Made by a program: the position numbers and the translations under genes. Below the pieces are notes generated by a model that worked only from the letters and a program-made list of their open reading frames with translations, had not been told where the DNA came from and did no database searches. Shown here piece by piece: positions 32,671 through 41,915 of a DNA stretch of 64,000 nucleotides. Position 1 is the stretch's first letter. The number at the start of each line of letters is the position of its first letter. This DNA comes from PLanc-01 sp035342095 (lineage in GTDB: Bacteria; Planctomycetota; Phycisphaerae; Sedimentisphaerales; Anaerobacaceae): positions 1-64,000 of the forward strand of contig DAOQWL010000017.1 of NCBI GenBank assembly GCA_035342095.1. Reading direction: 5' to 3'.

Positions 32671-33528
32671 CTAAGCCAAGACCGCGAAGAACAGGTAGGC
32701 AACCGGCGCCGCGAACAGCGGCGAATCGATTACGTCCAATATACCGCCAAACCCTGGCACGCGGTTCGACGAATCCTTCTGCTGGGCGTCACGCTTGAGC
32801 ATGGACTCCGACAAATCACTGAGTTGTCCCACCACGGCCATCAGCGCCCCGAAGACAGGGGCGATCCAAACCCTCATTATACCAGAAAGCCAGGCAAACG
32901 CCAAGCTTACAACCACGGCGAATGCGACCGCTCCCCCCAGACCCTCCCAGGTCTTGCCTGGACTGACTCTCGGCGCCAGCTTGTGCTTGCCGAAGAGCCT
33001 GCCAAACGTGTAAGCCCCTATATCAGAAGACTTTACGACAAAAACGAAGGCGAGGAAGTCCCACGGGCCGCCATCGACGCGGATTCCAAGGATGAAGGAA
33101 CCGACCAGACCGAGGTACAACAGGCAAAAGCAACTGATTCCGCAGTTGGCGAGCACGCCGGTGACGCCGAATCGCGCCTGCTGCCACAGCATCATGCCGG
33201 CGAGCGTAAGTACAGTCGCAAGCGAAAGATAGGTCATCGCCGGGAAAGAGATGAGTTGCGATCCCCACCAGCTCGTCGAGACCAGAATCAGGCCAAGGGC
33301 ACAAACGGGATTCAGGACGACCAAGCCCTTCGAGGCCGCAAGCCTGGAGAACTCCAGTCCCCCCAGGCTCACCGCGACGACGACCAACAACGCCACGAGT
33401 GTGGCGCGGATCCGTCGATCATCCGCCATCGAGGCAGTCAAAGAGCCGTCGAGCCGGCCATCGAGCAGGACGAAGCCCGAGAACAGCACGGTCATCAGGG
33501 ACCCGAACAGTAGTCTGTGTTTGAGCAT
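32671..33528 (-). CDS. cdsA: Phosphatidate cytidylyltransferase
   Basis: This membrane enzyme makes CDP-diacylglycerol for phospholipid synthesis. The 285-residue protein has about eight hydrophobic segments. The family signature is SDLSESMLKRDAQQKDSSN followed by VPGFGGILDVIDS near residue 240. The usual PGHGGxxDRxD is here PGFGGxxDVxD (His to Phe, Arg to Val). ATG 33528 is preferred; a TTG start at 33600 would overlap uppS. pgpA, further along, acts in the same lipid pathway. Confidence 0.88.
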   Translation of the reverse strand: MLKHRLLFGSLMTVLFSGFVLLDGRLDGSLTASMADDRRIRATLVALLVVVAVSLGGLEFSRLAASKGLVVLNPVCALGLILVSTSWWGSQLISFPAMTYLSLATVLTLAGMMLWQQARFGVTGVLANCGISCFCLLYLGLVGSFILGIRVDGGPWDFLAFVFVVKSSDIGAYTFGRLFGKHKLAPRVSPGKTWEGLGGAVAFAVVVSLAFAWLSGIMRVWIAPVFGALMAVVGQLSDLSESMLKRDAQQKDSSNRVPGFGGILDVIDSPLFAAPVAYLFFAVLA

Positions 33529-33596
33529 AGCCTTCGCAGAAATCGGAAAGAAGCAGTCAGACGTTTCGGCAGGCACACCCGCCTGCCCTTGCTCTC

Positions 33597-34409
33597 TCAA
33601 CCGCTGACCTTCTCACCATCCCTCTTGTCGCAAGCCCGCGTCCCTGGGTGGATGGCGCCGAATCGCCGGTCTCTGGAAGCGTACGCCAGAATCGCCTGAT
33701 CCAGCGATTCGTCGTTGAAGTCCGGCCAGAGGGTATCAGTGACATAGAACTCGCTGTAAGAGATCTGCCACAGAAGAAAGTTGCTGACGCGCAGCTCGCC
33801 GGCCGTCCGGATCAGAAGGTCGGGATCGGGCATGCCCGCGGTGTACAGATGCCCGCAGACACAGTCTTCATCGATGTCCTGCGGGCGGAGCCGGCCCTCG
33901 ACGCAGGCCCGCGCGATGGCCCGCGTGGCGTCGGTGATCTCCGCCCTGCCGCTGTAGTTCAAGGCCAGGGCCAGTAGCATGCCGGTGTTGGCCTGTGTCA
34001 GTTCCATCGTCTTGTGCAAGGCCTCGCAGACCGACTGCGGCAATCCCTCTTCCCGACCCAGGTGAATCAGCTTCACGTTGTCCCGCTCGAGGGTCGGGCG
34101 AATCCCCACCAGATACTCAGCGTACAGATGCATCAAGGCATTCACTTCGGCCTTGGGACGCTTCCAGTTCTCCATGCTGAAGGAGTACAGTGCCAACGAC
34201 TGCATCCCCAGATCCACGCACCGTTGAGACATCATCTGGGCGGTCCGGGCCCCCTGGCCGTGCCCTTCGTAGCGAGGCAGGTTTCGACTCTGTGCCCAGC
34301 GGCCGTTGCCGTCCATGATGATCGCAAGGTTGCGGGGCATCTGCTCGGGACGAAGCCCAAGCCGGGCCGCGGTCGCCGCCAGCTTCTGGTCCATGTCGTT
34401 CGTTGTCAT
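33597..34409 (-). CDS. uppS: Isoprenyl transferase (undecaprenyl diphosphate synthase)
   Basis: This enzyme builds the C55 carrier lipid for peptidoglycan. The 270-residue protein has the substrate motif AIIMDGNGRWAQSR near residue 30, ALYSFSMENWKRP near 78, and PDPDLLIRTAGELRVSNFLLWQ near 200 (landmark). After the normal end (DRRFG) there is an extra tail, ACDKRDGEKVSG, whose DNA uses family E repeat words (gagaaggtcag). The ATG overlaps the purA stop by 4 bp. Confidence 0.94.
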   Translation of the reverse strand: MTTNDMDQKLAATAARLGLRPEQMPRNLAIIMDGNGRWAQSRNLPRYEGHGQGARTAQMMSQRCVDLGMQSLALYSFSMENWKRPKAEVNALMHLYAEYLVGIRPTLERDNVKLIHLGREEGLPQSVCEALHKTMELTQANTGMLLALALNYSGRAEITDATRAIARACVEGRLRPQDIDEDCVCGHLYTAGMPDPDLLIRTAGELRVSNFLLWQISYSEFYVTDTLWPDFNDESLDQAILAYASRDRRFGAIHPGTRACDKRDGEKVSG

Positions 34410-35689
34410 AGGCACGACTTCATGATGGTCTGGCTTCGCTTGGGTCCCACGCCGATCATCCCGACGGGCTTGCCGACAATCTGCTCGATCCGCCGAACAT
34501 AGGCCTGCGCCGCCGCCGGAAGGTCCTCGAAGCGGGTCGCGTCGCTGAAGTCGTCGTCCCAGCCCGCCGTGGTCTCGTAGATCGGCCTGGCCTTGGCCAG
34601 CCTGTCGATATTGGCGGGGAAGAACATCGTCTCGCGACCGTCGATCTCGTACCCCCGGCACAGTTGCAGTTGCTTGAGTCCGGTGAGGGTATCGAGGTGC
34701 ATCAACGCCACCGAATCGACCGAACCGATTCGGATACTGTACGCGGCTGCGACCGCGTCGAACCATCCGCACCGTCGCGGCCGGCCCGTCGTCGTGCCGT
34801 ACTCGTGGCCCTTCTCGCGGATGTACTGGCCGATCTCGTTGTCCAGTTCGGTCGGGAAGGGTCCCGCCCCGACGCGGGTGGTATAGGCCTTGGCGACGCC
34901 GATGTACTTGTCCACCAGTTTCGCGGGCACACCACAGCCGGAGGGTAGGCCCAGCGAACTGCAGTTCGAGCTGGTCACGTAAGGGAACGTGCCGTGATCG
35001 AGGTCCAGCAGCGAGCCTTGGGCCCCCTCGAAGAGGATCGATTTGCCTTCGCCGATGGCGGTGTGCAGCAGTTCCGTCGTGTCGGTCGTGCAAGGCGTCA
35101 GCCGCTGGGCGTAACGCTTGCAGTTCTCGATGACCGTCTCCACGTTCATCGGCTCGGCGCCGTAGAGGGCCGCGAAGAGCTTGTTCTTGTATTCGAGGAT
35201 CGTCCGCAGCTTGCCCGCAAGTGCCTTGAGGTCGCGGAAATCGCTCATCCGCACGGCGTAGCTCCGCCCGACCTTGTCCGCGTAGCACGGGCCGATGCCG
35301 CGAACCGTCGTGCCAATCTTCTGTTTGCCCAGCGATTCCTCGCGTAACTGGTCCTCTCGCTTGTGGTAGTCGAGGACGACGTGGGCGTTCTCGCTGATGA
35401 ACAACCGGCCCGCCAGGGAGATCCCGCGCTGGGCCAGGCCGTCGATCTCGTCGATCAACACCGCTGGGTCTACCACCACGGCGTTGGCAATCACGCAGAC
35501 GGTGCCCTCGCGGACCGCCCCGCTGGGTAACAGGTGCAGCGCGAAGCGACTGTCCCCGATGACGACGGTGTGGCCCGCGTTGGAGCCGCCGCCGTAGCGG
35601 ACGACGATCTCGCTGTCCTCGGCCAGGATATCGACCACCTTGCCCTTGCCTTCATCACCCCACTGCAATCCGACGACACACGTATTCAT
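34406..35689 (-). CDS. purA: Adenylosuccinate synthetase
   Basis: This GTP-dependent enzyme converts IMP to adenylosuccinate in AMP synthesis. The 427-residue protein begins VVGLQWGDEGKGKVVD (P-loop). It contains GGSNAGHTVV near 40, GIGPCYADKVGR near 128, and the GTP-contact segments TTGRPRRCGWFDAV near 300 and VGPKRSQTI at the end. ATG 35689 gives the canonical N-terminus. As the first gene of the minus-strand cluster (purA to PAP2), it probably follows the main promoter within 35690-35944, where no gene was seen. Confidence 0.95.
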   Translation of the reverse strand: MNTCVVGLQWGDEGKGKVVDILAEDSEIVVRYGGGSNAGHTVVIGDSRFALHLLPSGAVREGTVCVIANAVVVDPAVLIDEIDGLAQRGISLAGRLFISENAHVVLDYHKREDQLREESLGKQKIGTTVRGIGPCYADKVGRSYAVRMSDFRDLKALAGKLRTILEYKNKLFAALYGAEPMNVETVIENCKRYAQRLTPCTTDTTELLHTAIGEGKSILFEGAQGSLLDLDHGTFPYVTSSNCSSLGLPSGCGVPAKLVDKYIGVAKAYTTRVGAGPFPTELDNEIGQYIREKGHEYGTTTGRPRRCGWFDAVAAAYSIRIGSVDSVALMHLDTLTGLKQLQLCRGYEIDGRETMFFPANIDRLAKARPIYETTAGWDDDFSDATRFEDLPAAAQAYVRRIEQIVGKPVGMIGVGPKRSQTIMKSCL

Positions 35690-35944
35690 TGGACCGGTAT
35701 TTCCCCAAACCTTCCTGCCGTACCACGAAAAGACAAACCGAGATAGACTACCGAAACCGGGCACCCCGGTCAACCACTTTGTTGCCGAATGTGGAGGGCG
35801 ACGTCGCCAGGCAACAGACGTCCCGGACCATAGGTCCCTTCCTGCCAGCGTCAGAGCAGGCGGAGACCGACACTGGAATCAGCATGGAATTGGACCGCCC
35901 GGCTGTGAACGCGTTCCTCGACGGCAGACCGCTGGACGTCCGCG

Positions 35945-36406
35945 CTAGGTGATCTTGGCGATCAGATGGTCGAGGATCGGGCCGAGCTGGTCGTATTCGC
36001 GGTCGCTCAGCGTTCGCTTGGACTCCCCGCCCTGCTCGTTCTTGTAGGTGATGGTGAAGACACCTTTCTTCTCGAAGTGCGTCTTGTCGATCTTCTCGAT
36101 GGCGTCGTAGGGGATTCTCTGCTTGCCCGCGATGATCAGCGCGTCGTCGGCTGCAACGAGCTTGCGGTTGCGAATGGCGCAGTAATACACGCCGCACAAG
36201 ATGGCCCCCAGGACAAAAAACGGCGGCGACTTCTGATTGAAGACCAGCGTGCTGTTCGGCTTGCCCTGCTCGTCGCTGTGTTCCTTGATGAAACTCTCGT
36301 TGAAGTGCCCGTCGTACCCGAACCACAGGGCCATCACGATGCACACCGCCATGCCGATATAGAAGTTGTGTCGTTTGTACTTGCTCAGGGGCGCTTCCAG
36401 TGCCAT
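35945..36406 (-). CDS. Hypothetical two-pass membrane protein
   Basis: The function is unknown. The 153-residue protein has two hydrophobic segments (about residues 14-32 and 63-82). A C-terminal domain with KQRIPYDAIEKIDKTHFEKK and TITYKNEQGG resembles the PH-like domains that follow membrane anchors in small envelope proteins. ATG 36406 follows gggag. It lies 16 bp after the next upstream gene (36423), so the two are probably co-transcribed. Confidence 0.65.
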   Translation of the reverse strand: MALEAPLSKYKRHNFYIGMAVCIVMALWFGYDGHFNESFIKEHSDEQGKPNSTLVFNQKSPPFFVLGAILCGVYYCAIRNRKLVAADDALIIAGKQRIPYDAIEKIDKTHFEKKGVFTITYKNEQGGESKRTLSDREYDQLGPILDHLIAKIT

Positions 36407-36422
36407 GGGCAACTCCCACTCC

Positions 36423-37184
36423 TTAGGACGACCGTCTTTGTGCGATCACCTCCGCCAGCGGTTGCACGAAGTGGCGAAGGATACGTTCCGACATCAGTTC
36501 CTCCACCTGCTGAAACTGCCGCACGAAAGAGGCGACAGGATCGAATCGCTCGTTGGGCTTCGGGTACTGGCGAACCGTCAGCGACAGGGTGATGGCCTCG
36601 TCGCGGTTCGGCTCCTTCTCGCCGGGCTCGTACAGACTCGTCTTGGACTCGACGCTCACGCGGGCCTGCGTGTAGTCGTCGTCGCCCAGTGAAATCACCA
36701 TGGCCGGCGAGAAGACGATCGGCCGGGCCTGCGACCCGTCCAGGAGCCAGCCAAAAGCGCTCGACCCAAATAGCGCGTCGGCGATCACTTCGTCATGATT
36801 GCCGGCGCAATCGAAATCCATCGCGAACGTCACATCGAGGGAATCGATATCCAGCGGGGTAACCCCCAACATGTACGGCATCAGGTCCAGGATCAGCTTG
36901 TTCTGCTCGCCGACGGCCTCGATGCTCGCAGGATCCACCGCGCCGGAGCCGACGCGATCGACCTCCAGGCTGACCCAGCGGTATTGCCCCGAAACCGGGT
37001 CCTCCTCCAGGCAGTACTCCCCGTTGTCCCTGCGGGAAAAGCGGCCCATCGTCGGATACTGACGCTGGATTCGGTCGAAGAAGGTCAGGATCGTATCCCG
37101 TTCCGTAGGCAGGTCCAACTCCGTATTCACGTACATGTCGATATAGAAATCGTCACACAGAGAGCCGAAACTATTCGTCGCCAT
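36423..37184 (-). CDS. Hypothetical cytoplasmic protein
   Basis: The function is not recognised. The 253-residue protein is acidic, without signal or membrane segment. It includes DFYIDMYVNTELDLPTERD at the start, a central DVTFAMDFDCAGNHDEVIAD and LVRQYPKPNERFDP near the end (landmarks). It reads like a lineage-restricted conserved hypothetical. ATG 37184 was chosen; a GTG at 37202 is possible. Confidence 0.65.
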   Translation of the reverse strand: MATNSFGSLCDDFYIDMYVNTELDLPTERDTILTFFDRIQRQYPTMGRFSRRDNGEYCLEEDPVSGQYRWVSLEVDRVGSGAVDPASIEAVGEQNKLILDLMPYMLGVTPLDIDSLDVTFAMDFDCAGNHDEVIADALFGSSAFGWLLDGSQARPIVFSPAMVISLGDDDYTQARVSVESKTSLYEPGEKEPNRDEAITLSLTVRQYPKPNERFDPVASFVRQFQQVEELMSERILRHFVQPLAEVIAQRRSS

Positions 37185-37422
37185 GGGGGCAGAACCCTCC
37201 ACAGAATTCCTTCAGCATTCCATCGAGCCGTCCTGCGCCCAAACCTGCGGCCTGCACCGGCTCGATTCACATTCATTATAGCACCTGCGTCGGTTTCCCA
37301 AATGTTTTTTCGGCCGGCGTCTGCGATTGTGCGCACTATTTCGCACACTCGCCGCGATTTCCCAGCTTCCGGCCTGCCAGACGGCCTGACCGCCCCCGCC
37401 GTCGGATGGGCAATCCCGTCGA

Positions 37423-38235
37423 TCATCGCAGGACGACGAGGATCAGCAAGCCCAGGCCGATGCGATACCACCCGAAGCCGACGAACGTGTGGCTCTGCAC
37501 GAATCGCAGGAGCCATCGGACCACGACAAAGGCGGTAACGGCCGCAACGATGCCCGCGACGGCCAGTTGCCCCCAGTTCTCGGTCATCTCGACGCCCTGA
37601 GCCTGGGCATTCTGCCAGGCATCGACGATCTGAAAGACCCCGGCCGACAGCAGGGTCGGGATGCCCAGGAGAAAGGAGAACTCCGTCGCGGACTTGCGAG
37701 AGGTGCCTGCGGCCATGGCTGCGAGGATCGTCGCCCCGGACCGGGAGGCGCCGGGGAAGGCCGCCGCGAGCAGTTGGGCCAGTCCGACCACGATCGCCGA
37801 GACCCAGCTCATCTCCTCCTGCGGGGTCCGGCCCTTCACCCATCGCTCGACGGCGAAGATCACGAACCCGCCGATCAGGGTCGCCCAGGCGACGGGTCCG
37901 GCCGTCTCGGGGAGTTCCAGGCCCTTCTTCTTGAGGATGACGCCGCCGACGCCGGTAATGAGGAACGCCGCCGCGAGCTTGAACAGGAACCGCCGGACCG
38001 CGGGGTTTCGCCACTCGAAGAGCATCTGCTTGACGCGATGAGTAAACAACACGACCACCGCCAGGACCGCGCCGCATTGGATCACCGTGTTGAACAGGTC
38101 CGACCGGTGCGGCAGCCCGAGCCACTCCTTGAACGCGCACTCCGCCAGCAGCAGGTGCCCGGTGGACGAGACCGGGAGGAATTCGGTGATTCCCTCGATC
38201 AATCCCAGCACGATGACCGCAATCCATTCAATCAT
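37423..38235 (-). CDS. uppP: Undecaprenyl-diphosphatase
   Basis: This membrane enzyme recycles the C55 carrier by removing a phosphate. The 270-residue protein has the two family motifs, GITEFLPVSSTGHLLL near residue 15 and AAFPGASRSGATI near 158, and about eight hydrophobic segments. It functionally complements uppS in the same window. It starts 10 bp after pgpA, so the two form a short operon. Confidence 0.95.
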   Translation of the reverse strand: MIEWIAVIVLGLIEGITEFLPVSSTGHLLLAECAFKEWLGLPHRSDLFNTVIQCGAVLAVVVLFTHRVKQMLFEWRNPAVRRFLFKLAAAFLITGVGGVILKKKGLELPETAGPVAWATLIGGFVIFAVERWVKGRTPQEEMSWVSAIVVGLAQLLAAAFPGASRSGATILAAMAAGTSRKSATEFSFLLGIPTLLSAGVFQIVDAWQNAQAQGVEMTENWGQLAVAGIVAAVTAFVVVRWLLRFVQSHTFVGFGWYRIGLGLLILVVLR

Positions 38236-38245
38236 GCAGGCTCAG

Positions 38246-38746
38246 CTACCCCCGGACCACAATCGCCGTCGCAATACACGTTATGACCGCAGCAACCGCG
38301 CCGGCAGCGAGGTCGTCCGCCAGAATGCCCCAGCCCGCGGGAAACCGTTCGAGCTTCTTGATTGGACCAGGTTTGGAAATGTCGATCACACGGAAGGCAA
38401 GGAATCCGCACGCCGCGATGACGAGACCCTCCCAGCCGACCAGACTCCGCGTCGCCACCAGGGGCACGCCCAGAAATGCTACGGCTTGCCCTGCGAACTC
38501 GTCCGCGACGACCTCGCCCGGGTCCACCCTGCCGGTGGCGGCGATGGAGGCCGGCGCACAGAGCACGCACGCAACGCACCCGATCGCCACCATAGCAGCC
38601 ATGACCGCGGTCGTCGCTGCCTCCGGGGCGCCGCAGTACGTCAACAGGGCGAACACAACCGCAGGCGGAAGGGAGCCCCAGCTCCCCGGCGCCACCGGCA
38701 TCCAGCCCAGACCCAGACTTGTGGCAATCCAGCGTTTCCAGTCCAT
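38246..38746 (-). CDS. pgpA: Phosphatidylglycerophosphatase A
   Basis: This enzyme dephosphorylates phosphatidylglycerophosphate to phosphatidylglycerol. The 166-residue protein shows the PgpA features: GWMPVAPGSWGSLP near residue 14, the metal-binding DPGEVVADEFAGQ near 75, and PAGWGILADDLAAG near 140, with about four hydrophobic segments. It uses products of the CdsA pathway. Confidence 0.93.
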   Translation of the reverse strand: MDWKRWIATSLGLGWMPVAPGSWGSLPPAVVFALLTYCGAPEAATTAVMAAMVAIGCVACVLCAPASIAATGRVDPGEVVADEFAGQAVAFLGVPLVATRSLVGWEGLVIAACGFLAFRVIDISKPGPIKKLERFPAGWGILADDLAAGAVAAVITCIATAIVVRG

Positions 38747-38819
38747 AGGCCCCAGACACTACCGCAATCACAGGACAAGGTCAAAGGGAAACGGGGTCAA
38801 TCGCATCTCAAGACCCATA

Positions 38820-40115
38820 TCAAGGCTCGCGGACGATGATCTTCGAACGGCGAAGCCACAACGCAACCAGGACAAGCCCGAGGATCAGAATCAGTGCAGT
38901 CGCGATGCCAACTGTGATACACAGTCGGCGATTGGCCGTCAGGAACCGTGAGAGGGCAGTCGATTGCGGCATGGGCCGCCCGTAGAGGAGATGGTAGAGG
39001 CGCTCCTCCGTCATGGGTTGGTCATCAATCTGCCCATCCTTGCTGATAATCAGACCGGTGGGGAACGCAGTGATGTCATAGGCATCAATGGTCCGTCCCG
39101 TGCCTCGCGTTTCGTCGGAAATCATGCTGCCTTCCCTCGGGGAATCCACCGCGATTCTGAATGGAATCTGCGAGAGATCGAGCAGGTCGCGGCTCTTGTC
39201 TAACAGAGACGCTCCGGTCTGCGAGGAATCGTGAACCGCGATGATGACCAGGCCATCCTTCGCGTATTTCGTGTGCAACTCGGCCAACTGGGGCAATGCC
39301 CTGCGACACGGGGCGCACCAGAGACCCCAGAATTCGAGCAGTACGACTTTTCCTTTCAGTTCAGCGAGAGTCGCCGGTTTGCCCTTGACCCATTCGGCCA
39401 CCTGAAGCTCCGGCGCCGGTTTGCCAAACACGCCGAACCCGCTCGTACGACGAAGCTCGATCGAACCGAGATCGACTACCTGGCCCGGTTTCAAGGCGGC
39501 AATCTCCTGACGCTTCTGATACCTCTCAAAGGCAGGTTCGTCCGATTCGATGTGCAGATATAGATCGCATCCAGCCGGACACAGAAGATCCAACATCATC
39601 TCATGCACGGGTGCATCGAGATGGCAGTCCGAGGACAACAGGGGGAACAGGTCACGTTCCCGACGGTAAGGGACCGATACGTGCACACGGGAAAACGCGA
39701 CATCCGCGCTCCGGATGACGCCTTTGATTCGAGCGAGTTTCTCGAGCTGCACCGTATAGGTCTCAGCCGGGTCCTTCCTCGCGATATGGAGGCATCCCAT
39801 CCGCTCGAACGACGCGTCCGTAACGAAGTACGGACGGCCCGCTCCCTGCCTGATGAACTCGAAAGAGAAGACCCCGTTGGCGTCCGTGCGTTGCCACGGC
39901 AACTGTTCCGTCAGACGAACCGTTTGTGCCCGGTTATTCCACGCCAGGCATTCGCCTGTATAGACACGCGCATCAGGCACCGGGGCGCCGTTGGCATCGA
40001 CGACCGTCACCGTCTTGAGTTGTGTCTCGAAACGATTCTGTCCCCGACTCGCCTGGGACGTCAGGGCCAAGACAGTCAAGCCAATAATGCCAATGCGCAG
40101 TCCCCTGTCACACAT
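38820..40115 (-). CDS. TlpA-like thiol-disulfide protein with membrane anchor
   Basis: This 431-residue exported protein has a signal peptide (residues 1-25). A Cna-B-like beta domain follows (VVDANGAPVPDARVYTGE near 38) and a TlpA/AhpC-type thioredoxin domain with the redox site LLEFWGLWCAPCRRALPQL near residue 265. A membrane helix lies near the C-terminus (residues 398-420). The N-terminal half may sense or bind; the thioredoxin part probably reduces disulfides outside the cytoplasm. The neighbours do not indicate a substrate. Confidence 0.8.
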   Translation of the reverse strand: MCDRGLRIGIIGLTVLALTSQASRGQNRFETQLKTVTVVDANGAPVPDARVYTGECLAWNNRAQTVRLTEQLPWQRTDANGVFSFEFIRQGAGRPYFVTDASFERMGCLHIARKDPAETYTVQLEKLARIKGVIRSADVAFSRVHVSVPYRRERDLFPLLSSDCHLDAPVHEMMLDLLCPAGCDLYLHIESDEPAFERYQKRQEIAALKPGQVVDLGSIELRRTSGFGVFGKPAPELQVAEWVKGKPATLAELKGKVVLLEFWGLWCAPCRRALPQLAELHTKYAKDGLVIIAVHDSSQTGASLLDKSRDLLDLSQIPFRIAVDSPREGSMISDETRGTGRTIDAYDITAFPTGLIISKDGQIDDQPMTEERLYHLLYGRPMPQSTALSRFLTANRRLCITVGIATALILILGLVLVALWLRRSKIIVREP

Positions 40116-40154
40116 CTCGCGTTTCCTCCATATGATCTCAGTCTGCGTGTTGCC

Positions 40155-41255
40155 TCAGGCATCAGGGTCCTCCAGCAGCTTCAGGCAATAGCGGTCGGTC
40201 ATGCCGGCGATGTAGTCGCAGACCGCCCGCTCCAGGCCGTGCTGCGGGATGAACCGTCGGAAGTAGCCGGGCATCTCTTCCGGCCTGCGGCACAACCGCT
40301 CGAACAACTCGCCCAGCCAACCCTGCACCTTCCGCGAGGTCTCGACGAGCGACTCGTGATGGTAGAAACAGCGGAGCAGGAAATCCTCCAGCACGCGGAG
40401 CTTGCGGTCGCTCTCGGCCGACAGCGAGATCAGGTTCTCCGCTCTGGCACACACCTCCGCGACAGTCCGAATCCCCGCCGCCGCGAGGTTCGCACGACTG
40501 GTCTCGATGCAGTCGCCGACGAGGGCGTCGATGATCGCCTTGGCGGTGCGGGTCCGGCGGATCGTCCAGTCGTCGATCTGCCTTGCCTGAACGCGGTGTT
40601 CGGCCTCTGCGAAGATCTCGATGTCCCGCATTGAATCGGGATCGAGCAGGCGGGCCCGCATGCCATCCTCGAGGTCGTGACAGTTGTACGCGATGCGGTC
40701 GGCCAGGTCCGCGGCCTGCCCTTCCAGCGTGCAGTTGAGTTCGGGAAAGCCGCCCCCTTCCGACAGGTCGTACCGGCTCTTGTGCATCGCCAAGCCCAAG
40801 CGCGTCTCGTACATCAGGTTCAGGCCCATGAACTGCGGATACGGATGCTCCAGCAGATCGACGATCCGCAGCGACTGGGCGTTGTGCTCGAACCCGCCGT
40901 GACCGGCCATCAGCGAGTTCAACGCCGACTCTCCGGCGTGGCCGAAGGGCGAATGGCCCAAATCATGCGCCAGGCAGATCGCCTCGGTGAGGGTATCGTT
41001 GAGTCCCAGCGTCCTCGCGAGCGTCCGACCGATCTGCGCGACCTCGATGCTGTGCGTCAGTCGGGACCGATAGTAGTCATCCAGGCCCGGCGTAAAGACC
41101 TGCGTCTTGCCCTCGAGACGCCGGAAGGCCGAACTGTGGATGACCCGGTCCCGATCCCGCTCGAAGTCCGAGCGATACGGATGAGCCGGCTCGGCGAAGG
41201 CCCGCCCCTTGCTCACCACCTCGGTCACAGCGAAAGAACGAAGATCATCGACCAT
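40155..41255 (-). CDS. dGTPase-like deoxynucleoside triphosphate triphosphohydrolase
   Basis: This 366-residue HD-domain protein hydrolyses dNTPs to nucleoside and triphosphate. It shows FERDRDRVIHSSAFRRLEGK near residue 25, the HD motifs RLTHSIEVAQIGRTLA near 58 and LAHDLGHSPFGHAGE near 95, and an Asp in LADRIAYNCHDLEDG near 185. This is the short, Thermus-type dGTPase-like class. ATG 41255 gives the usual N-terminus; the HIT gene ends 10 bp upstream. Confidence 0.92.
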   Translation of the reverse strand: MVDDLRSFAVTEVVSKGRAFAEPAHPYRSDFERDRDRVIHSSAFRRLEGKTQVFTPGLDDYYRSRLTHSIEVAQIGRTLARTLGLNDTLTEAICLAHDLGHSPFGHAGESALNSLMAGHGGFEHNAQSLRIVDLLEHPYPQFMGLNLMYETRLGLAMHKSRYDLSEGGGFPELNCTLEGQAADLADRIAYNCHDLEDGMRARLLDPDSMRDIEIFAEAEHRVQARQIDDWTIRRTRTAKAIIDALVGDCIETSRANLAAAGIRTVAEVCARAENLISLSAESDRKLRVLEDFLLRCFYHHESLVETSRKVQGWLGELFERLCRRPEEMPGYFRRFIPQHGLERAVCDYIAGMTDRYCLKLLEDPDA

Positions 41256-41265
41256 GAAATGCACC

Positions 41266-41775
41266 CTACAGGCCAGGCAAACGGTGCTCGACACTGGCCT
41301 GCTTGAGTTCCTCCAGCAGATCGATCAGCGACTGGCTGATCACCCGCGTATCGCTGCACACGCCCATGAAGTTCGTGTCGCCGTCCCAGCGGGGCACGAC
41401 GTGGATGTGCAGGTGGCCGGGCAGACCCGCTCCCGCACAGCGGCTGAAGTTCATCCCGACGTTGAAGCCGTGCGGCTTGACCGTCAGCGACAGCGCCCGC
41501 TGCGATTCCCGAATCAGCTTGAACACCTCAAGCATCTCCTCCTCCGAGGTTTCCTCCAGCGTCGCGATGTGCCGGGCCGGCGCGATGAGCAGATGCCCGT
41601 TGTTGTACGGGAACCGATTCAGGACCACGAGGCTCCGCCCGGTCCGCCACAGAACCAGGTTCTCCGCGTCCTGCTCCGGATGCGCCAGGTTGTGGCAGAG
41701 GAAACACCCGTCGCTCTTTCCGATGTCGCGGATATAGGGAATCCGCCACGGCGCCCACAGACGATTTCGTTCCAA
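41266..41775 (-). CDS. HIT family nucleotide-binding protein
   Basis: This 169-residue protein is a histidine-triad hydrolase, probably acting on dinucleoside polyphosphates or AMP conjugates. Zinc-like ligands lie in CFLCHN near residue 22 with a downstream His. The triad GHLHIHVVPRW lies near 125. The most natural start is TTG 41775, where gggagg lies about 10 bases upstream and the protein begins ERNRLWAPWR as in the family. An ATG at 41859 would force translation through the family C repeat. Confidence 0.88.
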   Translation of the reverse strand: MERNRLWAPWRIPYIRDIGKSDGCFLCHNLAHPEQDAENLVLWRTGRSLVVLNRFPYNNGHLLIAPARHIATLEETSEEEMLEVFKLIRESQRALSLTVKPHGFNVGMNFSRCAGAGLPGHLHIHVVPRWDGDTNFMGVCSDTRVISQSLIDLLEELKQASVEHRLPGL

Positions 41776-41801
41776 GATGTCACTACCTCCCAATGGAAGA
41801 A

Positions 41802-41915
41802 AGCACGAAACTCGAATTCCGAAATCCGAAACAATGCTCCGCGCGAGCGTTTCGGTCATTCCTGCTTCGGGTTTTGGATTTGTTTCGGATTTCGAGTTTC
41901 GCTACTCGAATTTCC
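41802..41915. repeat. Word-repeat hairpin, family C (GGATTTCG type)
   Basis: The left arm (41802-41832) is agcacgaaactcgaattccg plus aaatccgaaac. The right arm (41863-41915) is gggttttggatttgtttcgg plus atttcgagtttcg and a partial second copy. The loop is about 30 bases. The arm words also occur at 19250-19303. The right arm encodes the last 15 or so residues of the lipoprotein gene (stop at 41856), and the left arm abuts the HIT start. Confidence 0.75.

Noticed and set aside
35690..35944. Short frames between purA and the two-pass membrane gene
   Set aside because: They have no protein-like composition and no ribosome-binding site; this is more likely the purA promoter region.
41776..41859. 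Extension of the HIT gene to ATG 41859
   Set aside because: It would translate a family C repeat arm. The TTG at 41775 has a Shine-Dalgarno sequence and gives the family-typical N-terminus.
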